Below, piece after piece: positions 11,821 to 17,420 of a stretch of DNA of 27,670 nucleotides (position 1 is the stretch's first letter; the number at the start of each line of letters is the position of its first letter). Source of the DNA: a virus; IMG/VR virus record IMGVR_UViG_3300037248_000299, positions 1 through 27,670 of that record; one strand, given 5' to 3'. Below the pieces are notes generated by a model. It searched no databases. It was not told the origin of the DNA and worked only from the letters and a program-made list of their open reading frames with translations. The position numbers and the translations under genes were made by a program.

Positions 11821-12242
11821 GATGCTGATCCTTTTTTGTGATAGAGACCGATATAGTAGCCGTCTTGTTCTTGACCGTCGAGGAAGTGCATTCCTTCTGA
11901 GCATTGTATATATAGGCCGGTTTCGTGCGACTTGACTACTCGAAGGGAGCTTGGTGCTAAGCAGCTAAAGCCCGCGTCGCATTCGAGAATGTCGCCGGGT
12001 TTAGTATCTGATACTCGCGCCCAAGGCCGGCCGAAGTTGTCGACAGGGCCTATCTTGTCTTTGCTCATGGCGAGTTCCTCTTTGGCTTCACGTTTCAGGA
12101 TGTTGCTTAGTACTCTTAAATGTTCGGGAGTTCCTAGTAGTCCTGGTCTACTTATGAGAAGCTTATTAAGGAACTCGCGTTGTAAGCTACTTGGAAGCGT
12201 CACTAAGAGGCGCGCTTGTTCGTGGTTGGTTAGTTTTTTCAT
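11817..12242 (-). CDS. Conserved phage protein, possible dual start
   Basis: The 141-residue frame starts at ATG 12242 with no clear ribosome-binding site. An internal in-frame ATG at 12068 is preceded by GAGGAACTCGCC and would make 83 residues. The C-terminal part (RPWARVSDTKPGDILECDAG, SGLYIQC-like ETGLYIQCSEGMHFLDGQEQDGYYIGLY) resembles a conserved small phage protein of unknown function with GD..e.D.gF.C and CSEG.H.LDGQ. The first 58 residues are an independent helical segment. Either both forms are made, or two ancestral genes were fused. The stop overlaps the next start as ATGA. Confidence 0.7.
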   Translation of the reverse strand: MKKLTNHEQARLLVTLPSSLQREFLNKLLISRPGLLGTPEHLRVLSNILKREAKEELAMSKDKIGPVDNFGRPWARVSDTKPGDILECDAGFSCLAPSSLRVVKSHETGLYIQCSEGMHFLDGQEQDGYYIGLYHKKGSAS

Positions 12243-12248
12243 GTCAGT

Positions 12249-12617
12249 TTACTTGGCTGAGCTGATTAGGAGTTTTTCGAGCTCGCGGGAGACCATTTCT
12301 GGTGTTATGTTCTGCCAGTCGTCGCCGACGCGGTAGTTGTCGTGGCGATTATAGAAAACTCTTCCGACTGTATAGTCGTCGAGACCTGTGAAAGTAGTTA
12401 TTTCATCGCGGCTGTAGTCTGGTGTTAGCTCATTGGCGAATGCGAGGCCGACTAAGCAGCCGACTGAGCCACAGCCTATCGAGCCTTTTGGCTCGATAGT
12501 AGTACTGAAATCCCAGGTGAATTTGCCCTTCTTTGTCTGCCATGTATTTTCGCCGTTCTCGCTCACTTTACGTGAGGCGATGAGCTTGATTAGCTTTCTG
12601 ATGTTATTCGCGTTCAT
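12249..12617 (-). CDS. Conserved phage protein (CGSVGCLVG type)
   Basis: 122 residues from ATG at 12617, after GAGGAGAGCTAAGATC. Residues around 48-58 read IGCGSVGCLVGLA, the core of a phage/plasmid orphan family with C-G-[TS]-x-[AG]-C-[IVL]-x-G, whose function I do not know. The N-terminus is a basic helix (IRKLIKLIASRKV) and the remainder contains Tyr/Asp-rich turns. The two cysteines four residues apart could form a metal or catalytic site, but that is open. Confidence 0.7.
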   Translation of the reverse strand: MNANNIRKLIKLIASRKVSENGENTWQTKKGKFTWDFSTTIEPKGSIGCGSVGCLVGLAFANELTPDYSRDEITTFTGLDDYTVGRVFYNRHDNYRVGDDWQNITPEMVSRELEKLLISSAK

Positions 12618-12621
12618 GATC

Positions 12622-12819
12622 TTAGCTCTCCTCTTTGCGTAGGTTGTAGGTTATGGTTATTTCGTAGCCGGCGCGAGACCAGTTTGGACCGAGCTCTACG
12701 AAACTTTGCATGTCTTGGATTTCGTCGAAATCGCCGTCTATGGCGGCTGTTTCTTCGACACCGGGTTCGATGTGGATGTGCCAGCGTGGCGGGCGCGAGG
12801 GGCGCGACTTGTTTATCAT
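12622..12819 (-). CDS. Conserved small phage protein (FVELGPNW type)
   Basis: 65 residues from ATG at 12819. A weak site (GAGCACCAAGTC) precedes it. The phrase IQDMQSFVELGPNWSRAGYEITITYNL (residues 34-60) looks like a small orphan family in phages with f.ELGPNW....I.I..N, function unknown. The N-terminus is basic and Pro/Arg-rich. No membrane or metal features. Confidence 0.65.
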   Translation of the reverse strand: MINKSRPSRPPRWHIHIEPGVEETAAIDGDFDEIQDMQSFVELGPNWSRAGYEITITYNLRKEES

Positions 12820-12839
12820 GACTTGGTGCTCGCTCTTGG

Positions 12840-13235
12840 TTAGAGTTGGATACTAGCTATGGCTTTGTCTAGATCGGTCTTGACTAGACGGGCTTTTTTG
12901 CTGGTAGATTTCGCGCCTGATTTCGCGCCTTTGTCGCTTTCGTTGGCGATGTACTTAAGGGCGCTAGGGTAGTTCAAGCTCGTGTACGCTATGATGCGCT
13001 TGTGCGTGGCTTCGCGCTCCGCGTCTAGTCTCGCGCGCTCCTCTTTGGCGCGCTCGCGCTCGCTTGCTTGCTGCTCGATTAGGTCGCTATAGAGCTCGTA
13101 AGGCAAGCTTAGCTCATCGAAAGCTATCTTTCGGCGGGAGCCATTCTTTCCGGCTGCTTCGGCGTGTACTTGGCCGGCAGCGTCGAGGAAGAGAGTTATC
13201 TGGGGCGCGCGCGGTGCGAGACTTGAGCTTGACAT
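12840..13235 (-). CDS. Coiled-coil protein with IASIxL C-terminal tail
   Basis: 131 residues from ATG at 13235. GAGAGATCAACAACCA in front is a moderate ribosome-binding site. Domains: a short beta-rich start (QITLFLDAAGQVHAEAAGKN, 13-32) with a KIAFDELSLPYELYSDLIEQ segment, then a long charged helix (about 53-80, EQQASERERAKEERARLD), and a Lys/Ser-rich linker. The last ten residues, LDKAIASIQL, match those of the protein at 2812-3207 at seven of ten positions. Family unknown. The charged helix suggests a dimer. Confidence 0.7.
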   Translation of the reverse strand: MSSSSLAPRAPQITLFLDAAGQVHAEAAGKNGSRRKIAFDELSLPYELYSDLIEQQASERERAKEERARLDAEREATHKRIIAYTSLNYPSALKYIANESDKGAKSGAKSTSKKARLVKTDLDKAIASIQL

Positions 13236-13397
13236 TGGTTGTTGATCTCTCGTTTCATGACGTAAGAATAAACGTGTAGTTGTAGCACGGCGAGAGGGGT
13301 TGGTCTAGGGAGGGTTGTGGCGTTGGACGTGAACGGATAGGGAACGTGTACGATTTTTGGCGACCGTGATATTTGGGCAACACTCTACTTGGGGTTG

Positions 13398-13416
13398 CTA
13401 CACGCCCTGAGTGTAG
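13398..13416. other. Small inverted repeat in the 13236-13432 gap
   Basis: CTACAC, seven-base loop, GTGTAG. On the plus strand it is followed by ATTGTTTT, so it could end transcripts moving rightward, but no rightward gene precedes it. On the minus strand (the coding direction here) no T-tract follows. The remaining 190-base gap shows no gene and no convincing promoter. Confidence 0.5.
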
Positions 13417-13432
13417 ATTGTTTTACTCGGCT

Positions 13433-14062
13433 TTATTTAGCATCGTACCTCTTTAGTACCTTGCCAGTTCCAAAGTTTGATCTGGTTTGCATTTTTTGTA
13501 GATTGATTTTGCTTTGTTCAGTCTGGACTAGATCGGCGCATTGTTTGCTACAGAATTGTTCTACTCCCGTTTTGGGCCAAAATAGTGAATTACATTTGAC
13601 GCAGTATTTTTGGCCCTTTTGCAAGCTGTGATCTATTGTTTCGTTCTCGACCTCGGCGTTTGTCCAGGCTAAGCGCGCTAGTAAGTGAGCTTTGTTTAGC
13701 TTATCTCGCGGGCTGAGCTTGTACTCGGGCTTGTTAAGTAAGACACCAGCGTAGCGAGATTTTAGGTGCTTTTGAATAGCTTGGCGCTTTAGCGCGACTG
13801 TCTTGCAGATACTAAGTAGGGTTGAGCTTGAGCTTAAGACTTTACATTCGATGCAACATGGTATTAGTAATAGCAGATTTTCTTCGCGAAGTGAGACTAT
13901 TTCTTCATCGGAGCATGTAGATATATAAGATATTGGTATAAGTTCATCGTAATTGTTATGATTAGCTGTGGCACTTGCGGCACTTGCGACGTTGCCGCAG
14001 TAGTAGCAGAAGCCAAAATGTTCTTGCTTGGCGAAAAGCTTTCGGAGCTCTCTTTTGGTCAT
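13433..14062 (-). CDS. HNH endonuclease-like protein with C-terminal zinc ribbon
   Basis: 209 residues from ATG at 14062, after AAAGGACAACTACCA. The N-terminal half has CYYC (19-22), NHNNYDELIPISYI (34-47), a helix-strand ENLLLLIPCC (61-70), and a further C-x2-C (70-73, CIEC), matching the layout of HNH nucleases with a structural zinc: CxxC...xH...P.S...N....CxxC. The H of NHNN is the likely general base. After a helical linker, residues 154-175 (CVKC...C...C) form a second zinc ribbon. It is the first gene of the leftward cluster. Phage HNH proteins often support packaging, homing or replication; which applies here is open, and the canonical DH of the first motif is NH. Confidence 0.7.
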   Translation of the reverse strand: MTKRELRKLFAKQEHFGFCYYCGNVASAASATANHNNYDELIPISYISTCSDEEIVSLREENLLLLIPCCIECKVLSSSSTLLSICKTVALKRQAIQKHLKSRYAGVLLNKPEYKLSPRDKLNKAHLLARLAWTNAEVENETIDHSLQKGQKYCVKCNSLFWPKTGVEQFCSKQCADLVQTEQSKINLQKMQTRSNFGTGKVLKRYDAK

Positions 14063-14233
14063 TGGTAGTTGTCCTTTTGTTGCTGGTGGAACTCGGGCCG
14101 GGTGCTCGGGCCGGTATTGGAGCGCGTATTGAGCTAGGATGTTGATTTGGGATTAAGTCTATGATTTTGTTGGAACTTGGGCGATAATAGGCGATTTTTG
14201 GGCCGTTGTCTAGGGGCGAAAAAGCTAGGCTTT

Positions 14234-14245
14234 TCAAGGACTTAA
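14234..14245. promoter_or_regulatory. TTAAGTnCTTGA dyad, site 1
   Basis: TCAAGGACTTAA on the plus strand (minus TTAAGTCCTTGA). It lies six bases after the -10 box of the leftward promoter, over the expected start of transcription. On the minus strand the flanks CTTAAGTnCTTGAAAAG are shared with site 3. Confidence 0.7.
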
Positions 14246-14251
14246 GGCTAT

Positions 14252-14281
14252 ATTTTATGCTATATACGACTAGTATGGCAA
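14252..14281 (-). promoter_or_regulatory. Leftward promoter of the early/accessory cluster
   Basis: Minus strand TTGCCA (14281-14276), 18-base spacer, TAAAAT (14257-14252). Five of six -35 positions and five of six -10 positions match the sigma-70 consensus. It faces the HNH gene (ATG at 14062) and the whole leftward cluster. The dyad at 14234-14245 overlaps its expected start point. Confidence 0.65.
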
Positions 14282-14380
14282 AAACGCGCACGGACCCGTC
14301 TCCGAAAGTGTGTCTAGCTGCTTGTCTGTCTGTCTTGGTCTCTCTAGCTGGTCCTTAGTATGTCTTACTGACTTTCTGTG

Positions 14381-14400
14381 TTTATATAAAAAAAAAATAT
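14381..14400. other. AT-only tract beside iteron-like repeats
   Basis: Twenty bases with no G or C (TTTATATA, ten A, then TAT). It lies 21 bases before three tandem repeats, the arrangement of a DNA unwinding element next to initiator-binding iterons. Confidence 0.6.
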
Positions 14401-14421
14401 CTAACTAAAGGGACGAATTTA

Positions 14422-14464
14422 CCAGCAACCTAAGTCCCAGGAACATAGTCCCAGCAACACAGAC
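14422..14464. repeat. Three iteron-like tandem repeats
   Basis: Units: CCAGCAACCTAAGTC (14422-14436), CCAGGAACATAGTC (14437-14450), CCAGCAACACAGAC (14451-14464). Consensus CCAGsAACnyAGwC with 14-15 base period. A further CCAGAC follows at 14469. Tandem units of this kind next to an AT tract resemble a replication origin, but they could also bind a regulator. Confidence 0.65.
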
Positions 14465-14494
14465 ATATCCAGACTGGGGGGTAGGTGTCCGTTT

Positions 14495-14524
14495 TTGTGA
14501 TAATAGGCTTATATAGCGTATAAT
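14495..14524 (+). promoter_or_regulatory. Rightward promoter with downstream dyad
   Basis: TTGTGA (14495-14500), 18-base spacer, TATAAT (14519-14524). The -10 is perfect, the -35 matches four of six. The dyad TTAAGTGCTTGA starts seven bases after the -10. It would transcribe the hub toward 15130. Confidence 0.6.
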
Positions 14525-14531
14525 ATAGGGG

Positions 14532-14543
14532 TTAAGTGCTTGA
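14532..14543. promoter_or_regulatory. TTAAGTnCTTGA dyad, site 2
   Basis: TTAAGTGCTTGA, seven bases after the TATAAT of the rightward promoter. Orientation and distance to the promoter are the same as for site 1 relative to the leftward promoter (ATAGCC or ATAGGGG between -10 and dyad). Confidence 0.7.
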
Positions 14544-14606
14544 TATACTTGGCTTAATAGAGCTAAATTGGGGTCGGAATTTTAGTAACGAATTAGCAAA
14601 AGCTAG

Positions 14607-14622
14607 AAGATAAGCTTATCTT
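14607..14622. promoter_or_regulatory. Perfect 16-bp palindrome adjoining dyad site 3
   Basis: AAGATAAGCTTATCTT is a perfect palindrome. It ends two bases before the third TTAAGT-type dyad. It could bind a dimeric regulator; its use is unknown. Confidence 0.6.
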
Positions 14623-14623
14623 T

Positions 14624-14635
14624 TCAAGTACTTAA
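14624..14635. promoter_or_regulatory. TTAAGTnCTTGA dyad, site 3
   Basis: TCAAGTACTTAA (minus strand TTAAGTACTTGA). It shares extended flanks with site 1 but has no good -10 box in front on either strand. Confidence 0.65.
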
Positions 14636-14777
14636 GGGCCGAAAGTTGCGCGAACAGCAAGATGGATCAATATCAATGCTATTAGCTTAGTTCGGCCCGA
14701 AATTTTGCTTAGCTTACTGTATAGGCAGACTAGAGCCGGTCGAGACCGGGCGCGAGATTAGCAGCAACGTGGCGCGT

Positions 14778-14798
14778 TAGCTCATTAGGTGGGCCGAA
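14778..14798. repeat. 21-bp dispersed repeat, copy 1
   Basis: The 21 bases here, containing CTCATTAGGTGGGCC, recur exactly at 18823-18843. Both copies are in gene-free DNA. Confidence 0.9.
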
Positions 14799-14827
14799 TA
14801 TGGGGATCGTAATGTGGGTGGAATTTG

Positions 14828-14861
14828 CGATTTGGGGTCGATTTTCAAAATCGATTTGGGG
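14828..14861. repeat. Direct repeat framing a 17-bp palindrome
   Basis: CGATTTGGGG occurs at 14828-14837 and 14852-14861. Between and overlapping them is TCGATTTTCAAAATCGA (14838-14854), a perfect palindrome around a central C. This compound layout is typical of an operator. Confidence 0.75.
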
Positions 14862-15050
14862 CAATAGGTATTGGCGAGAATGAGGGGTTAGCCTTTTTCC
14901 TCGTCTATGGGCGGGGTCGGAGCTAGTGCTCGCGTACGGCCTTCCTAGCGGCCCAATGCCGCCGCGCCGTTGTTCCATTGACCGCTCTGCTAGCTCGCGG
15001 CCCGGTTCAGCCCTAGCTCGAAAATAATTCGCCCGCTCGCGAGATTTTTG

Positions 15051-15079
15051 TTGACGCACGCGCGCTAGCGTGCGATAAA
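15051..15079 (+). promoter_or_regulatory. Rightward promoter with an inverted repeat in the spacer
   Basis: TTGACG (15051-15056), 17-base spacer, GATAAA (15074-15079). CGCACGC (15055-15061) and GCGTGCG (15068-15074) form a perfect inverted repeat with a six-base centre that fills the spacer. The expected start is near 15086, about 45 bases before the ATG at 15130. Confidence 0.65.
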
Positions 15080-15085
15080 GATCGT

Positions 15086-15107
15086 GGTTAGTCGATGTTG
15101 TCTAACC
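15086..15107 (+). promoter_or_regulatory. Stem-loop at the 5-prime end of the 15130 transcript
   Basis: GGTTAG, ten-base loop, CTAACC. It starts at the expected transcription start of the promoter at 15051-15079, so it would form the very 5-prime end of the mRNA (stabiliser) or serve as an operator. The AGGAAGGAAG ribosome-binding region follows. Confidence 0.5.
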
Positions 15108-15129
15108 GACCTAGGAAGGAAGCTAAGAC

Positions 15130-15744
15130 ATGGCACAAGGTTCAACCGCTCGCGTTCATGAAGTTAGCGAGCACTCGTCTTCATCGGATAACGTGATGTC
15201 GCGCCTCGCCGAGCACGCGGCGCGCTATGTCAAGATCGTCGCCGGCTATACCGTCGCGGTCAAAGCGCCTTATGCGGCCGGTCACGTTTGTTCCGACAAG
15301 GACGCCCGCGCGCTCAATTGGGCTTACACCAATCGCGCCGGGAGTGTCGCGAATTCGGCCGTTACTCGCGGCAAGGAAAGCAAGCTCGACGACGCTGGCA
15401 AAATGGCTTACTTGACAAGTTATCTTAATGGCGGTTATTCGTTCACCGACGACCTTGGAAGCGAATTTAGCGCGAGCCTGCTTGAGACAGCCTGCGATCG
15501 GCTCGTCTTTGAGCTCGGCGTCAAGCAAGGCAAGCTTAGCGGCGTCTATTCGGATCACGATACTACCGTAGAGCGCAACAAGCGCGCTGGCGTCGTCAAG
15601 AAAGTCCTTACTGATCCGAGTTTAGCCGACAAGTATGAAGGCCAGGTTCGTGACATGATCGGAACAATCCTTAGCGAACGCCATGCTATCCAGACGCGCA
15701 CGGCTAGGGGTAACGAAGTGGAGCTCGAGATCGAACTCGCGTAA
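15130..15744 (+). CDS. Unknown phage protein, probably highly expressed
   Basis: 204 residues from ATG at 15130, with AGGAAGGAAGCTAAGAC in front. I do not recognise the family. The protein is soluble and mostly helical, with a Ser/His-rich first 20 residues, a centre containing two aromatic-rich segments (ALNWAYTNRAGSVANSAV; LTSYLNGGYSFTDDLG), and a charged C-terminus (VELEIEL). Codons are richer in C-ending forms (GTC, GCC, CGC) than neighbours, and it is flanked by its own strong promoter and a terminator, so a single abundant transcript is likely. Its position, directly before the packaging genes, suggests a virion, scaffold or DNA-binding role, but nothing in the sequence settles which. 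Confidence 0.75.
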   Translation: MAQGSTARVHEVSEHSSSSDNVMSRLAEHAARYVKIVAGYTVAVKAPYAAGHVCSDKDARALNWAYTNRAGSVANSAVTRGKESKLDDAGKMAYLTSYLNGGYSFTDDLGSEFSASLLETACDRLVFELGVKQGKLSGVYSDHDTTVERNKRAGVVKKVLTDPSLADKYEGQVRDMIGTILSERHAIQTRTARGNEVELEIELA

Positions 15745-15781
15745 GCGCGGCGCGTTACGACAAGTCGTCTAGCGCAAACTA

Positions 15782-15814
15782 AGAGCGGCGGTCATAACTA
15801 ACCCGCCGCTCTTT
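15782..15814 (+). terminator. Intrinsic terminator-like hairpin after the 15130 gene
   Basis: AGAGCGGCGG (15782-15791) and CCGCCGCTCT (15803-15812) form a perfect 10-bp GC-rich stem with an 11-base loop. Only three T follow (15812-15814), so termination may be partial, letting some transcripts reach 15836. Confidence 0.75.
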
Positions 15815-15835
15815 ACCTAAAGGGAAGCCAAGTTC

Positions 15836-16021
15836 ATGTTCGATGTTTACGACGCTGGCGATAAGGTTATCGCGCGGCACGCTTTATTGCGCGATGCAAT
15901 CGGGGTGCTTGTCGCTGTCGATCTAGCCGCCTACCTTATCGAGCGCGAGACTAACATCACGCTCACGATAGACAACCAAGCTAGTAAGCTCCGGTTCATG
16001 CTCGGCGCGAAAGGTACATGA
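15836..16021 (+). CDS. Small hypothetical protein
   Basis: 61 residues from ATG at 15836, after AAGGGAAGCCAAGTTC. Residues 18-37 are a hydrophobic, Val/Ala/Leu-rich helix (LLRDAIGVLVAVDLAAYLIE), followed by strands (NITLTIDN; KLRFMLG). It is probably soluble alpha/beta. No family recognised. It lies between two hairpin terminators and overlaps the next frame by ATGA. Confidence 0.65.
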   Translation: MFDVYDAGDKVIARHALLRDAIGVLVAVDLAAYLIERETNITLTIDNQASKLRFMLGAKGT

Positions 16022-16089
16022 GCGACCGCCTTATTGGCTCGCCACTTGACGCCATGTTCGCGCGCGGGAGGGAGTTAAAGCTAAGCTAA
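16018..16089 (+). CDS. 23-residue coupled peptide
   Basis: ATG at 16018 overlaps the previous stop (ATGA); product starts MSDRLIGSPLDAMFARGREL; TAA at 16087-16089. A terminator hairpin follows within 17 bases. Coupling and the nearby terminator are the only support for it. No function can be suggested. Confidence 0.4.
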   Translation: MSDRLIGSPLDAMFARGRELKLS

Positions 16090-16105
16090 AGTAATCGTCT
16101 AGTAT

Positions 16106-16140
16106 AGAGCAAGTAAGCTAAGCTGGTTTACTTGCTCTTT
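16106..16140 (+). terminator. Intrinsic terminator
   Basis: AGAGCAAGTAA (16106-16116) pairs perfectly with TTACTTGCTCT (16128-16138), loop 11 bases, followed by TTTA. Loop size and the AGAGC...GCTCTTTA frame are the same as in the hairpin at 15782-15814. Confidence 0.75.
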
Positions 16141-16154
16141 ACTACAAGCTGCTA

Positions 16155-16221
16155 GAGATTCGATCTCCCCACAGAGAAGACCCCCACCCTGGCGCCAGCC
16201 CAAACCAGGATGGCGCGCCAG
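16155..16221. other. Two small inverted repeats in the gap before 16260
   Basis: GAGAT-TCG-ATCTC at 16155-16167, and CTGGCGC (16189-16195) with GCGCCAG (16215-16221), the latter containing a TGGCGCGCCA palindrome. The rest of the 16141-16259 stretch shows nothing I can name. Confidence 0.4.
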
Positions 16222-16259
16222 AAATATCCTTCGAGCAAAATCAATCAAAGGTCTATCTG

Positions 16260-16466
16260 ATGAGCAAAATCAACCTAAAGTGCGGGCCGAATCTTAAGTC
16301 CTGGTCCACCAGCCCAACAGAAACCGAACTAACTGACCCACTCTTCGATGCAATATGGGAAACAATAAAGACCTGGGATATTAACGTTCCGGGCGTGTAT
16401 AATGGTTACTGTAGCGCAACAGGTAATCACGTAAAAGCTATTCTAGACGCGATAAAAAAGGTCTAA
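16260..16466 (+). CDS. Conserved small phage protein (GNHVxAILDA type)
   Basis: 68 residues from ATG at 16260, after AAAGGTCTATCTG. The phrase DPLFDAIWETIKTWDINVPGVYNGYCSATGNHVKAILDAI (26-65) matches the look of a small orphan family found in many phages (iW..ik.WDi.....Y.GY..atGNHV..ILdAl); its function is not known to me. It is probably a helical pair with a central loop. Its first bases resemble a stretch just upstream (GAGCAAAATCAA at 16233 and 16261). Confidence 0.75.
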   Translation: MSKINLKCGPNLKSWSTSPTETELTDPLFDAIWETIKTWDINVPGVYNGYCSATGNHVKAILDAIKKV

Positions 16467-16501
16467 TCGGGGCTAATTAGGGCTTGAAATCGGCTCGGGG
16501 C

Positions 16502-16530
16502 TTGATTATACGCGCGTGCGCGCGTATCTA
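16502..16530 (+). promoter_or_regulatory. Possible TerS promoter with a palindromic spacer
   Basis: TTGATT (16502-16507), 17-base spacer, TATCTA (16525-16530). The match to consensus is weak. The spacer is almost entirely ATACGCGCGTGCGCGCGTAT (16508-16527), a palindrome with 9-base arms around TG. It stands 36 bases before the TerS ATG, so the palindrome could instead be a packaging (pac/cos) or operator site. Confidence 0.4.
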
Positions 16531-16562
16531 TAAGGCAAAGCTAAGTACAAGGACGCCACGCC

Positions 16563-17195
16563 ATGCCCTACGGCCGCTCAAAGGGCCTAAACTCGCCGCC
16601 GGCCCATCTTCTACCCCCTGGCGTCGAGGCCGGCGCGGTTCGGCCTCTGTTCATCGAAGCCGGGCGCGAGTTAACAGACGAAGACCTAGTAGCTCTCTCT
16701 ATCGCTCCAACACGCGCGATCTTCCCGACGAAGCACGTTCGGGCGATACATCATCGCCAAGCCCAGCTGGTCGCCCTCGGCCGGCCCGATAACGAAGTAG
16801 CAGCAATCTGTGGCACGAGCTCGGCGCGAGTGCGAGACTTAAGGACGAATCCGGCTTTTGCTGATCTGGTCTCCTACTATCAAGAACAGAGAATCGAGCT
16901 CGATTACGAGACGCACTTACGTATTCAAGGCAAGCTCGTAGACATACTTGAGCTAACCACGAACGAGATTCAAGAGCGCCTCGACGACGACGCTAAGCGA
17001 GCGGCGATCTCTCTCAGTGAGCTACGTAAGACGGCCGAATTCGCAGCAGATAGAACTATCGCGCCGCCGCGGGCGACGCAGCAAGGCAACGTCACGCCGC
17101 CGACTAAGATAAGCTTGAACTTCGGTTGGGCGCCGAAAAAGGACCAGCAAGCCGAAGCTCAGACCATCGACGTAACACCGGAGACAAGCTCATGA
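16563..17195 (+). CDS. terS: Terminase small subunit
   Basis: 210 residues from ATG at 16563, after AAGGACGCCACGCC. TerS recognises the packaging site and loads the large subunit. Residues 64-100 (HRQAQLVALGRPDNEVAAICGTSSARVRDLRTNPAFADLV) have the helix-turn-helix plus L..dP.F pattern of small terminases. A long helical stretch (about 105-150) could form the oligomer core, and the Pro/Gln/Lys-rich end (170-205) could touch TerL or portal. The first 50 residues are a non-conserved extension. The stop overlaps the next start as ATGA. TerL is 4.4 kb downstream, an unusually long distance. Identification is by pattern. Confidence 0.7.
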   Translation: MPYGRSKGLNSPPAHLLPPGVEAGAVRPLFIEAGRELTDEDLVALSIAPTRAIFPTKHVRAIHHRQAQLVALGRPDNEVAAICGTSSARVRDLRTNPAFADLVSYYQEQRIELDYETHLRIQGKLVDILELTTNEIQERLDDDAKRAAISLSELRKTAEFAADRTIAPPRATQQGNVTPPTKISLNFGWAPKKDQQAEAQTIDVTPETSS

Positions 17196-17404
17196 ACATC
17201 AAGATAGTAGAGCTGCTAGAACACATGCTGCTAGAAGCTCGGCGCGGCGAAATAGCCAGTATAGCTATCGCAACTGTCAAACCCGACTTGTCTACTGGTA
17301 GCACGTTTCTTCTTGGTGACAGTTCTTTTTGCGAACTTGTAGGTTCAGTATCTCTACTTAATCATAGATTAATAACGAGCGGCTTCAAAAGCGAGCTAGA
17401 CTAA
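17192..17404 (+). CDS. Conserved small phage protein
   Basis: 70 residues from ATG at 17192, chosen because GGAGACAAGCTC precedes it and ATGA overlaps the TerS stop; a longer frame to 17126 would lie inside TerS. The start (IKIVELLEHMLLEARRGEIASIAIATVKPDLS) resembles an orphan family in phages with a helix, R.G.i..iAia.v.PdG, then a loop and helix L.G....L. Function unknown. It is probably a small alpha/beta protein. Confidence 0.7.
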   Translation: MNIKIVELLEHMLLEARRGEIASIAIATVKPDLSTGSTFLLGDSSFCELVGSVSLLNHRLITSGFKSELD

Positions 17405-17420
17405 TAAGAGGATCAGTTCT

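Larger units (their letters stand above)
14063..15129. other. Central intergenic regulatory region
   Basis: About 1.07 kb between divergent gene clusters. Two frames in it (14730-15059 and 13962-14291 on the minus strand) lack ribosome-binding sites and overlap regulatory elements, so I do not call them. It contains divergent promoters, three TTAAGTnCTTGA dyads, an AT tract with iteron-like repeats, two long palindromes, and one copy of a 21-bp repeat, each listed separately. Confidence 0.8.

Noticed and set aside
13962-14291. 109-codon minus-strand frame overlapping the HNH gene start
   Set aside because: It shares 101 bases with the HNH gene in another frame, its start lies upstream of the leftward promoter -35, and it has no ribosome-binding site.
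14422-14464. CRISPR array
   Set aside because: The three 14-15 base units abut with no spacers and are imperfect; they fit iterons, not CRISPR.
14730-15059. 109-codon minus-strand frame in the central intergenic region
   Set aside because: GTG start without ribosome-binding site, Arg/Pro-rich product of no recognisable kind, and it lies over the 21-bp repeat, the compound palindrome and the back side of the 15051 promoter.
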